Assembly: GCF_022539505.1 (NCBI RefSeq)
Contig: NC_061512.1
Coordinates: 249,690,510-249,754,509, forward strand
DNA length: 64,000 nucleotides
Direction: 5' to 3'
Source: Lolium rigidum
Lineage: Eukaryota; Streptophyta; Magnoliopsida; Poales; Poaceae
In this document: positions 11,465 through 21,602 of the stretch, piece after piece
Layout: each line of letters opens with the position of its first letter
How positions within the stretch are numbered: the stretch's first letter is position 1
Made by a program: the position numbers and the translations under genes
Notes under the pieces: generated by a model
The model's input: the letters and a program-made list of their open reading frames with translations, nothing else
What the model was told of the DNA's origin: nothing
The model's database searches: none

Positions 11465-11552
11465 GACACTCCCCCAACCTTTGCTTACACAAGCCATGGC
11501 TAACCGAATCCTTCGGGTGCCGTCCAACAATCACAAACCACGGAGGAGTGTC
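11465..11552. repeat. Hairpin repeat (GACAC type) in element A
   Basis: The arms GACACTCC (11465-11472) and GGAGTGTC (11545-11552) enclose the same CCATGGCTAACCGAATCC core. Counterparts lie at 19754-19841 (element B) and 41868-41956 (element E). Confidence 0.8.
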
Positions 11553-12988
11553 TATTTAAGTTAATTAATTTGGGACTGGGAATCCCATTGCGAGCTCTTT
11601 TTGCAAAATTATTGGATAAGCGGATGTGCCACTAGTCCATATGAGAGTCCGTCAAAAGTAAATGACAAGGTTGAAAGCTAAACACCACATACTTCCTCAT
11701 GAGCTATGAAACATTAACACAAATTGAGAAGCATTTTTAAAGTTTTAAAGGTAGCGCATGAGAATTTACTTGGAATGGTTTGAAATGCCATGCATAGGTA
11801 TTTATGGTGGACACTTTGGAACAACTTGGTTTTCAGGTGTTTGGAAGCACGAGCGGCGTTCCCGCTCAGTACAAGTGAAGGCTAGCAAAATACTAGGGAG
11901 CGACAAATCAAGAGAGCGAAGAATCGTCATAATCATGCTTGCGGCAAAATAAATTAACGGAGGCATAAAAGTGATGCAAGAACTCTGAAGCAATATGAAT
12001 CATCGAGGCTTAATTGACTTTTTATTCAGTCATATGCATGCGTGAGCATGTGCCAAGTCGATATAAATGAATTATTCAGAGGAGGATACCACAATGCCAT
12101 ACTTACTTATGAATAAAACAATGCAAGCGAACATCCATGACATGCTACTCATATTAATAAATTGGAGCTAAACATGAGAGATCATGAACTACTAGACTTT
12201 CTCACATAACATATACCTCACATGAACCAAATAAGCATGCTCACATGGATGAGTATATGTACAAAAATGAAAACAAATAGAGTTCATACCAGCCTCTCAC
12301 CACAATCCAATTGTTGTATATCGTCATTATTGCCTTTCACTTGTGTAGCTTGGATAATATGAAATGAAAACCACGCTCCAGCCACCGAAGACCATTGAAC
12401 TCATGATGAACTTTACAAACCAAAGAAGAACAGAAAATATTTTTGGTGTTTTCGAATTGGAAACAAGAACAAAAGAAACAAGAAAACAAAGCAAAAACTT
12501 TTTGGGTTTTCTCATAGCAAACCAACGATACCAAATAGAGTAAACTAAGAGCAAAGAACCAAATAAACAAATGGTGAAGAGAAACAACAGAAATATTTTT
12601 GGTCTTTTTGTGTTTTAGGAAAGAAACAAAGTGAAAACAAAAGAATGCAAACTAACAGAAACACAGAAAAGCAGGATGACGAAATCTGCCAAATCCTGAC
12701 AGCAGTACAGAAATCGAAATTAACAAAAATCTTCCATTGCTCAGCTCAAAAAGTGTTCAACTAATGAAAGTTAGATAACAACCTGGGGCACATGCTCAAA
12801 AATTGGCAACTCAAAATAACGTTTTGGCTGTGCGTACGAATTTTTTTGGTAACAGCCCAGAATCTGTTTTTGGACAGCACTTCCCCAAATATCATCTCCC
12901 TCTCATTAGAAAACCACTCTAAGAAACTAAACAAGTATGTACAAGTATCCAGCAACCATAATATGCAAAGAATGAGTGATGCCGGTAT

Positions 12989-13004
12989 ACCTCCCCCAAG
13001 CTTA
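12989..13004 (-). promoter_or_regulatory. Second, internal polypurine-tract copy of element A
   Basis: ACCTCCCCCAAGCTTA repeats the true PPT (10686-10700) and lies about 20 bases after the end of the third ORF. A palindromic CTTAGGCTTTTGGCCTAAG follows it directly. Confidence 0.65.
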
Positions 13005-13025
13005 GGCTTTTGGCCTAAGTGGAGT

Positions 13026-14176
13026 TCATTCCCAACGAGGGTCGGAGTTCCACGCCGGTGGATCATACATGGAGTGATAATAAGGCCCCTGCGCAGAAGA
13101 ATGTCGTGGAGGTTCCACATGACCATAATGTTGATATGAGGAGCTCGCTGCATCGGATGAAGAGTCGGGGTGCTCCTCGGCCTCCTCCATGCCTTCCCTT
13201 GCACTATGGCCTTCCCTTTCTATGTATGCATTTAGCTCATTTTCTGTGATCGACCACCCTTTCCTGGCATCAAGGTTAAGCAGAGCAGGTGCAGGCAATC
13301 GTACTAGTTTTTCAATTTTTTTTGTTATTCTCCAATTTTTCTTATACAAAGTTATCCTATAATACAGGTTGTTCAAATTAGATGCATCTGAAATAAACTC
13401 ATGTTTAATCATGGAAACAACATCAAGTTTCTCTATGGAAAGCGGAATAGCTAATAAGCGAGAGGCGATAAGACCTCCACAAATTCCTCCTTTCTACACC
13501 ATGCTTTAATCCTATCCTGTTGCAAAGCGGCAGCTAAGAAAGCCATATCTTGGACAGACAACTTACTTGCATTCTTTCTAGCAAGAACGCACTTTGTAAC
13601 GAAATAAGCAAAGTAGCGGATAGCTGGGAGTTGGATGCTACTGATCTTACCACCATCATCGGAGAAGCTCCTCCCATTACAAATCATTGTATAAAGATTC
13701 GAGAGCTCCCGCGGCGTTCCCCTGACCTTCTCACAGGATCCCCACTGCGACACTCTAATTGCTGCACAAAAATCACTAAAAGGCAAGTTGATAGTTTTGT
13801 TATAAATCTTGTATCGGACCATGGGGTTAGTTGGAGACCGATGAAATTCGAAATCCTGCACAACCGACACCGTTAGTTTAGCGTACTGGTAAGGTTCACC
13901 AACAGTAAAACCTTCCAACCCTGCATTGGAAATCAGTGTTTGAACATCTTGCAGGATTCCTGCATTCCGCATAAAATCAGTACATGGGTAATAAGAGGGG
14001 TACACTCCCTCTTCGCGGTGCACTCTCATGACTTGCTGCACCTCCAATTCTTGTTGGTTTAGTTGGTGCCTTCTTCCTTCAATTTTCTGAAATTTTTCAA
14101 CAATCATTATAAAATTTGATTTCAAGGTATATAATTGAGGGGAACTACTATAGGAACTTGCTAGAGTACTAAACAT
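13026..14176 (-). pseudogene. Athila-type third ORF (element A), frameshifted
   Basis: The N-terminal 241 codons (14176 to 13451) and C-terminal part (13412 to 13026) are in different frames, so the gene is broken near 13450-13500. The visible protein contains HREEGVYPSYYPCTDFMRN, FTVGEPYQYAKLT, VRYKIYNKTINLPFSDFCAA and RYFAYFVTKCVLARK. This is the conserved pattern of the ORF found after pol in Athila-lineage plant elements, the position of env in retroviruses. I see no signal peptide or membrane segment, so an envelope role is not supported. The C-terminal part is His/Ser-rich. Confident of the family, uncertain of the function. Confidence 0.75.
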
Positions 14177-14234
14177 GCATCAAAACTAGTTTCTACCACT
14201 TAGAACAAGCATGCAAGCTCACTAAACATGTTAT

Positions 14235-14640
14235 CTACAGCAGCAAAATACTCAAGATATATTCAACCAAACAAAATTCTAATTGGACAATCAAAGGAGT
14301 CACATACCAGGGAGCAAATGTGCCAAATTTCAGACAGAAATCTGGGCTGAGCAAAGAGATCGAGAAATCGCGAGTTCTTGAGCAGAAACACGAGTGAGAG
14401 AAAGTGAGTACGAGTTTTTTCGGGAGAGAGAAGAGAATGAGAGGAAGAGATGCTGAAGTGGGGCAAAGGGGGACCCACACACCAGGGTGGCGCGCCCCCC
14501 TTGCTGGCCGCGCCGGCCTGTGGGGTGCCACCCTGGGGTGCCCCACTGGTCAGCCCCAGGTGCTCCCAGGTGCCTCTTCGAAAAATAGGACTACCAGTAT
14601 AATTTTTGTAAATTTTTGAGAACTTCGAAAAATGCACATT
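14235..14640 (-). promoter_or_regulatory. LTR-like leader in front of the third ORF (element A)
   Basis: On the - strand this region has a GC-rich dyad (about 14471-14535) with the GGCGCG/CGCGCC arms seen in the LTRs. A CT-rich leader follows, and then a GTATGT at about 14305-14310 that would suit a 5' splice site. The arrangement resembles the promoter half of the LTRs in this window. I infer a separate promoter or leader for the third ORF. No clear TATA box is visible here, unlike in element B. Confidence 0.45.
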
Positions 14641-14877
14641 TCCGGGTGTTAAATTAATTATTACCGCACAGGAAAATGATTTCCAAAATCTTAAACAACT
14701 AAAGCATATTGCAAAACAAAAAGTGCTACAGACAAGTAAAACAAATGGATGGAGAAAGAAAGAAAGAAATGTTGTTTAGCTCTCTTATGCATTAAAATAT
14801 ACTTGTTAACAAGGTTGATCAAGTCTTGCTACCAAATAAATTTTATATGACATAAGAAGAAATAAACCTCAAATCAA
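14641..14877. other. Element A spacer where pol would be expected
   Basis: Between the protease end (14878) and the leader of the third ORF there are only about 240 AT-rich noncoding bases. An autonomous Athila element would have roughly 3 kb of RT, RNase H and integrase here. Confidence 0.7.
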
Positions 14878-17468
14878 TCATGTTACCTTATATTGAATTG
14901 ATATGGATCCAATCACAAGAGTTTGATATTCTTCTTTAGGCTCATATATAGGACAATCAATGGATCCCACTTTGATAGTTTTCACATTAAAAATTGTATT
15001 AACTCCATATACTTTATCAATCCTCTTTGGAAAATAGACATTATGTTCCTTATCATCAACATTGAAAGTGACTTTTCCTTTATTGCAATCAATAACAGCC
15101 CCTGCAGTATTAAGAAAGGGTCTTCCAAGAATAATGGACATATTATCATCTTCAGGCATTTCCAACACAACAAAATCGGTTAATATCAAGCAATGCTTGA
15201 GTAACTTGAACAGGAACATTTTCACATACACCAACAGGAATAGCGGTAGATTTATCAGCCATTTGCCAAGATATATCGATCGGTATTAACTTATCTAAAT
15301 CAAGTCTCTTATAAAGAGAAAAAGGCATTACACTAACACCTGCTCCCAAATCACATAGAGCAGTTCTAACATAATTATTCTTGATGGAACAAGGAATAGT
15401 CGGTATACCTGGGTCTCCAAGCTTCTTTGGAACCTTACCACAGAAGGAGTAATTAGCAAGCATAGTGGAAATCTCCTCATTGGGAATTTTCCTTTTGTTA
15501 GAGACAATATCTTTCATTTACTTTGAATAAGGAGGCAATTTAATAGCATCAGTCAAAGGGATTTGCAAAAATAAAGGTTTCATCCAATCACAAAATTTAT
15601 TATAATGTTCCTCCTCCTTTGATTTTAGTTTCTTAGCAGGAAAAGGCATTTGCTTTTGAACCCAAGGTTCTCTTTCATTACCATGTTTCTCAGCAATAAA
15701 ATCTTCTTTAGTGTACTTTTTATTTTTAGCATGCTTTTTAGGTTCTTCTTCAACCTCTTCTTTATCAGGAGTATCATCCTTATCATTTTCTTTATCATGT
15801 TCATTACCACTTTCAGTTTCAGCATCAGAAATAGAAATACTATTAGGATCATTAACAGGTTCAGAGGATTCTACAACATTCTTATGTTTCTTTTTCTTTT
15901 TCTTAGATGGAGCACTAGTTTTAGTTAGTTGAGAATCTTGTTCAACTCTTTTGGGATGCCCTTCAGGATATAGAGGATCCTGGGTAGAAACACCACCTCT
16001 AGTTGTTACTTCATAAGCATGTTTTTCTTTAGAATTATTTCCCAACAAGCCATTTTGCACTTTAGTGAGTTGATCAATTTGAGTTTGAACCATATGAAAA
16101 TGTTTAACAAGTATCTTAACATCATTGGAGGTTCTCTCCACAATATCATGCAATTCACTAATAGCTCGAGAATTTTCCATTAAATGATTCTCTACTCTCA
16201 TATTAAAGTTTTCTTGCTTAACAATATAATTATCAAACTCATCTAAGCATTGAGCAGGAGGTTTTGAATACGGAATATCTTCCCTAGTAAAGCATTGAAG
16301 AGAGTGTACCTCAATCATGGATGAAGGGGGAGTTATCTTACATAAATCTTCTATAGGAGGTAAATTCTTCACATCTTCGGGTTTAATACCCTTCTCTTTA
16401 AGAGACTTCTTGGCTTCCCTCATATCTTCATCATTTAATTTAATCATACCCCTCTTCTTCAATATCGGTGTCGGGGTTGGTTCAGGTGTAGACCAATCAT
16501 CATGATTCCGGCCTATTTTAGCCAATAATTCTTCAGACGTCATCCGGAGTTCTTTTCCTGAAAACACAACCAGCACAACTATCCAGGTATGCCCTAGACT
16601 CAATGGTTAGTCCACTATAAAATATATCAAGTAAATCATGCTTTTCCAAATCATGATCAGGCTGAGCTCTAATAAGAGAGCAAAATCTCGCCCAAGCCTC
16701 AGGAAATTTCTCTCCATCTTCCTGGTCAAAATTATAAATTCTCTGCAAAGCAATATGTTGAGCGCTAGCAGGAAAGTATTTTCGAAAGAAAACATCACGC
16801 AAGTCAATTGGACTTCTAATAGAACCAGGAGGCAAATTATTATACCAAGTTTTAGCATCATCCTTTAATGAGAAAGGAAAAAATTTAGCGACAAAATAAG
16901 TACGCATCTTGACATCATCAGAAAACAAGCTACTCAAAGTAGATAACTCAATCATGTGTTCAACATCACTTTCTTTTTCAGTACCACAAAAGGGTGTTTT
17001 CTCAACATTAGCTATATGAGATAGATCAAGAGAAAAATCATAATCTTTATCCTTAATGTTTATAGGATATGTGGCAAATTTAGGATCAGGAGACAGTTTA
17101 TATCTAACAGCATGTTCTGCAAGCAACTTTTTAATTTTTCTTGCATCGGTAGTAGCATTGCATTTTTCAATAAAAGCATCATCAAGTTCCACATAATCTT
17201 CATCAAGATCATCACTAGAATATTCAACGAGACTCAGGTGAATTAACAGGTGTAGCAGCATTTTCATTAGGAGTTTTAGTATTTTCAATTTGCCTAGACC
17301 TAGCAATTGTAGCATCTAGAAAAGATCCTAACGAACCATCATTATCAAACACAGCAGAAGCATCATCACAATTATAAGAGGAATTTTCAGATTCAGCAGA
17401 AGTACCAGCATTTGAAGCTTGTGGTGGTGAAACAAGTTTACTTATCACAGATGGTGAATCAAGAGCAG
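14878..17468 (-). pseudogene. Element A gag-protease polyprotein, broken and split by element B
   Basis: The coding start is the ATG at 27812-27810 (27 codons, 27812-27732), continuing after element B at 17468. The gag part shows the retrotransposon-gag region (FFRKYFPASAQHIALQRI, FCSLIRAQPDHDL, GLTIESRAYLDSC, about 16550-16900). A long charged, Lys/Glu-rich linker follows, then a retropepsin with DLGAG (about 15370-15384) and IILGRPFLNTAGAVIDC. Frameshifts lie near 17230, 16545 and 15190, and an in-frame stop at 15518-15520. Gag would form the RNA-packaging particle and the protease would mature it. The frame ends in a stop at 14878 without entering RT. Several breaks sit near CTG/CAG sites, so part of the damage may not be real. 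Confidence 0.85.
17464..17468. other. Target-site duplication of element B, left copy
   Basis: AGCAG at 17464-17468 is repeated exactly at 27732-27736, directly after the right end of element B. Confidence 0.95.
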
Positions 17469-18985
17469 TGATCACCCACAAGTATAGGGGGTGTATCGTA
17501 GTATCTTCGATAAGTAAGAATGTCGATCCCAACGAGGAGCAGAAGGTGTTGACAAGCAGTTTCGATGAAGGATTCACTGTAAATGCTCACAGACAAGTAT
17601 TCAAGGGGTTTTGGTGTAACAGATGAATAAAGTACGAGTAAGTAAAATGCGAGAGAAATAATTGCAGCGAGTGGCCCAATCCTTTTTAGCACAAAGGACA
17701 AGCCGGTTTGTTTACTTATAATGACCAAACGTTCTTGAGGACACACGGGGATGTTAGTCTAGTGCTTTCGCTACATACGGCTAATTAATTTTCATTGTTT
17801 TGATAAGTGTTGTGTGGGTGAACCTATGCTAATGTACCGCCCTTCCTAGGACTAATACACACTTGTGATTATACCCCTTGCAAGCATCCGCAACTACAAG
17901 AAAGTAATTAAGATAAATCTAACCACAGCCTTAAACTCTGAGATCCTGCGATCCCTCTTGCATCGATATACCAACGGGGGCTCAGGTTTCTGTCACTCCG
18001 GCAACCCCGCAATCAGCAACCGAATACAAGATGCACTCCCCTAGGCCCATAAATGGTGAAGTGTCGTGTAGTCGACGTTCACACGACACCACTAGAAGAA
18101 TAACACCACAACTTAAATATCATAACATTGAATATTACTCAACCATAGTTCATTACTAACATTTAGACTTCACCCATGTCCTCAAGAACTAAACGAACTA
18201 CTCACGAGACATCATATGGAATACAATCAGAGGTGATATGATGATGAATAACAATCTGAACATAGACCTTGGTTCAACGGTTTCACTCAATAGCATCAAT
18301 AACAAGTAGAAATCAACACCGGGAGAGTTTCCCTATCAAACAATCAAGATCCAACCCAAATCGTTACAGCGGTGACGAGGTGCAGCGGTGGTGATGGCGG
18401 TGTAGATGGTGGAGATGATGATGATGATGATGATGGAGATGATGTCCAGCTCGATGACGATGGCGATGGCGTCGATTTCCCCCTCCGGGAGGGGAATTTC
18501 CCGGCGGATTCCCGCCCGCCGGAGAGCTCTTTTCTCTCTCGGTGTTCTCCGCCCGCGCAGGCGGCCGTAACTCTTCGTGAGGTACCCCCTGTGGCTTAGG
18601 TTTTCGGGACGAAGGAGTACGTGAAGAAAAGGAGGCGAAAGGGGCTGTGGGGCCCCCACACCACAAGGTGGCGCGGCCAGGCCATGGGCCGCGCCGCCCT
18701 GTTGTCTGGGCCCATCTTGGGTCCAGCTGGCTCCCCCTTCTGGCTCCCTTCGTCATCTGGAAAAATAGGAATTTACGTGTAATTTCCTTCCACAGTTGAT
18801 CTTCCGAAATATTGCGTTCGACGGTGCTTTATCCAGCGGAATCCCGGCTCCGGTGCTTGATCCTCCAATAATGATGAAACATGCAAAATAGATGAAATAA
18901 CATAAGTATTGTGTCCAAATATGAAATATATCAATGAATAACAGCAAATTATGATACAAAATAGTGATGCAAATTGGACGTATCA
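17469..18985 (-). repeat. Element B left LTR (3' LTR)
   Basis: This 1517-bp LTR runs from TGATCACCCACAAG to TTGGACGTATCA. It contains a (GAT)n microsatellite (about 18413-18436) and a GC-rich dyad (about 18651-18710) like those of the other LTRs. It pairs with 26213-27731. Confidence 0.93.
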
Positions 18986-19000
18986 ACTCCCCCCAAGCTT
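18986..19000 (-). promoter_or_regulatory. Polypurine tract of element B
   Basis: ACTCCCCCCAAGCTT directly after the LTR reads AAGCTTGGGGGGAGT on the - strand, the plus-strand priming site. Confidence 0.85.
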
Positions 19001-20727
19001 AGACTTCGCTTGTCCCCAAGCGAAACTGAGCTCAATAAACAAGACCACATGTTTATGGAGTGAAGAGTCGATAAATAAAATACGGACAAGAAGCATCATA
19101 TTGCTTCACACAAGACATTCTAGTAAACATTCTCTTCATATAACTCAACTTGAAATAAGTAAAGAGAAATCACAAGTAAAGGTGCATAGGAAATCATAAA
19201 TGGTTATGGCAAACTTTGTTCTTGGTCAGAGAACTACTAACGGATTGTACTTATCTTCTAAGCAAAGCTTTCATATTAGAATTTATATAGCAGGGCTTTC
19301 ATTCTCAATCATAATAGTTCCCTCATAATCATTGACAATTTTTAAAGTCATATTCATTCAGATAACATTTGTACTAAACAAGAAAGTATAAAGGACATGA
19401 TTAGCTCAATCATAGCATAAATGGTTGGTTCACAACAACTCAATTGCTTGCTTAAGACAGAGGGAAATAGGTTTACTGACTCAACATAAAAGTAAAAGAT
19501 AGGCCCTTCGCAGAGGGAAGCAGGGATTAAATCATGTGCTAGAGCTTTTCAGTTTTGAAATCATAAAAAAAGAGCATAAAAGTAAGATTTTGAGCGGTGT
19601 TTGTTGTTGTCAACGAATGGTAGCGGGCACTCTAACCCCCTTGCCAAACGAACCTTCCAAGAGCGGCTCCCATGAGGGACGTTATCTCTACCAGCAAGGT
19701 AGATCATCCCCCTTCTCTTTTGTTTACACATGTATTTTAGTTTTATTATGGATGACACTCCCCCCAACCTTGGCTTTCTCAATCCATGGCTAACCGAATC
19801 CTTCGGTGCCTTCCAACATTCACATACCATGGAGGAGTGTCTATTGCAAAATTAAGTTGCTTACTGATAAATCAGGGCAAAACATGTGAAGAGAATTATT
19901 AATGAAAGTTATTAATTGGGGCTGGGAACCCCGTTGCCATCTCTTATTGCAAAATTATTGGATAAGCGGATGTGCCACTAGTCCATTGGTGAAAGTCCGC
20001 CCAACAAGATTGAAAGATAAAACACCACATACTTCCTCATGAGCTATAAAACATTGACACAAATAAGGAGTAGTATAGTTTGAATTATTTAAAGGTAGCA
20101 CATGAAGTATTTACTTGGAATGGCAGAAAATACCATGTAGTAGGTATGTATGGTGGACACAAATGGCATAGGTTTGGTCTAAGGTTATGGATGTATGAGA
20201 AGCATTCCCTCTCAATACAGGTTTTTGGCTAGCAAGGTTTAATAGCAAGCATAAAGGTTGAGGGAAACAAACAAATATACATATGATAGAAACAATCATG
20301 CATCTTTCTCATAAGCACAAGCAATTTTAACTTCAGAATACTAAACTCATTAGCATAGAGATAATAGAGTAATATATCTAAGTGTATTTCTCTCTTCTAT
20401 TTAAACATCAAGATGTTGTTGCTATTGACCAATGCTAAGTTTGCCAAAACCAAATAGATTTACTTGATGCTCCCAAAGTGATATCAATACTAATGTCAAG
20501 AGTAATCATATAATGGAGATTGCAAACTAAAATAAGATGTGCAAAAAGTAAATGATAAGACTTCTCATTAATATTCCATAACGATAACTCACACCAACGG
20601 ATACATAGATAACCAACTAAGAGAGATACTTCCACATTGCAAACTATTACATATGATAACTTCTCTACTCATGATATGACACTACTTGATAGTAAAAGAT
20701 AAAGGTAGTGATGATGTGATACCGCGA
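19001..20727 (-). other. Element B 3' noncoding domain
   Basis: There is no coding potential. The part 19500-19990 carries the block shared with elements A and E, including a single GACAC-type hairpin (19754-19841; arms GACACTCC and GGAGTGTC around CCATGGCTAACCGAATCC). The stretch GGATAAGCGGATGTGCCACTA (about 19961-19981) is also present in A (11614) and, reversed, in E (41800). Confidence 0.7.
19754..19841. repeat. Hairpin repeat (GACAC type) in element B
   Basis: The 8-bp perfect arms are 19754-19761 and 19834-19841, with the same core as in A and E. B lacks the second, GGCAC-type hairpin. Confidence 0.8.
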
Positions 20728-20744
20728 CACCCCCCCAAGCTTGG
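20728..20744 (-). promoter_or_regulatory. Second, internal polypurine-tract copy of element B
   Basis: CACCCCCCCAAGCTTGG repeats the PPT (18986-19000) and lies about 35 bases beyond the stop of the small coiled-coil ORF. Its position matches the extra PPT copy of element A. Confidence 0.6.
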
Positions 20745-20778
20745 AGCAAACCAAGGGGATGCCAATACCGATGATGAA

Positions 20779-21263
20779 TTACTCCTTCGGCGGTGATGGT
20801 GATGGATTCTTCTTGCGTTTCTTAAGGATCTCCTTCAGCTTCAGCTTCTCAGTTTTGCAATTCTGTACCAAAACTTGAAGAGACTCATTGTTATCTGAAT
20901 GTGGCGGTGACGGCCTTGTGCTGGGAATTGAGTAATATTCCAGCATTCTGCGAAGTCGCTGGTTCTCCTCCTCGAAGTATCTCCACTTCCCTTCTTAGAG
21001 CACGATATTGATTACAAAACTCATCGGCAACCCGTATTGCTTCCTCCACACAAGGGAAAGAGTCGAGGTCCGGAGCGGGCGGAAGAACTCCCTGCAAGTT
21101 ATGAGAAAAAGAACGCCCGAGTGTTAACCGATCCCACCAAGATTGGCTTACTCTCCGTAGTTTCCCACTCTCCTTTTGCTGATGCTATCTTCTTCTTCTC
21201 CTTATTGATCCTTTCATCCATATCTTCCTTCCAAGGCCCCTTGTCTTTGTTGTTGGAGACCAT
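20779..21263 (-). pseudogene. Small coiled-coil protein ORF of element B (frameshifted)
   Basis: The ATG is at 21263-21261 and the stop at 20781-20779, giving about 160 codons. The frame is broken twice, at about 21105 (in a T run) and at about 20960. The N-terminal part is Lys/Glu-rich (KDKGPWKEDMDERINKEKKK), the middle has PAPDLDSFPCVEEAIRVADE and a heptad-like REVEILR region, and the C-terminus has a basic KKRKK patch that could be a nuclear signal. It occupies the place of the Athila third ORF in element A but is unrelated to it. Function unknown. A coiled-coil, possibly nuclear accessory protein is all that the sequence supports. Confidence 0.6.
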
Positions 21264-21500
21264 GGTGCTTCTAGATCAAAGCAGATACTGGCAGAAAACA
21301 GCTCGAAACAAAACACGACGAGAAAACGATATACGGACCTCTGGAGGTCCGGGGGATTATATAGAAAATATTTTTACAACAAAAGGAAGGTTCCAGATCG
21401 AACAAGAGTCGGAGGGGGACAACGAGGCGGTGTCCTCATAGGGCGGCGCGGCCAGGCTGGGGCCCGCGCCGGCCTATGGGGGCACGCCCTCATGCGTCTC
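21264..21500 (-). promoter_or_regulatory. Internal promoter-like module upstream of the small ORF (element B)
   Basis: Reading the - strand there is a GC-rich dyad (21437-21476; arms CATAGGGCGGCGCGG and CCGCGCCGGCCTATG, 14 of 15 paired). A TATA box CTATATAAT (21364-21356) follows, then a 16-bp palindrome GGACCTCTGGAGGTCC, then a roughly 70-base leader to the ATG at 21263. Dyad, TATA and leader come in the same order as in the LTRs of this window (for example 37395-37500). It is inferred to be a second promoter serving the 3' ORF. Confidence 0.55.
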
Positions 21501-21602
21501 CTCCACTCCGTTTCGATCTCGTAATTTTTCATATTTTCCGAAAACAGCTGTAAACATTGTTCGGAAAGCTAAACGCGGACTTTTTATTACCTGTACTGTT
21601 AC

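Larger units (their letters stand above)
10701..12988 (-). other. Element A 3' noncoding domain with conserved block
   Basis: About 2.3 kb lies between the third ORF and the PPT with no coding potential. The part 11170-11600 is shared with element B (19500-19990) and, in the opposite orientation, with element E (41750-42260). Recognisable shared strings are CCTTCGCAGAGGGAAG, CTAGAGCTTTTCA, CAACGAATGGTA and AGAGCGGCTCCCATGA. Its conservation among elements with different coding regions suggests a cis-acting role in the RNA. Confidence 0.7.

Noticed and set aside
13026..14176. Calling the third ORF of element A an envelope gene
   Set aside because: It sits in the env position but shows no signal peptide or membrane segment, so only the Athila-type family assignment is kept.
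18372..18599. ORF with an Asp run in the element B LTR
   Set aside because: It is the translation of a (GAT)n microsatellite inside the LTR; the matching ORF in the other LTR differs by indels.
21091..21110. Sequence shaped like a 3' splice site (TTTCTCATAACTTGCAG on the - strand) in the small ORF of element B
   Set aside because: The same bases read through as coding sequence in the frame of the downstream part (SHNLQGVLPP), so a one-base shift in the T run explains the break better than an intron. The only nearby donor would give an intron of about 60 bases and the wrong phase.
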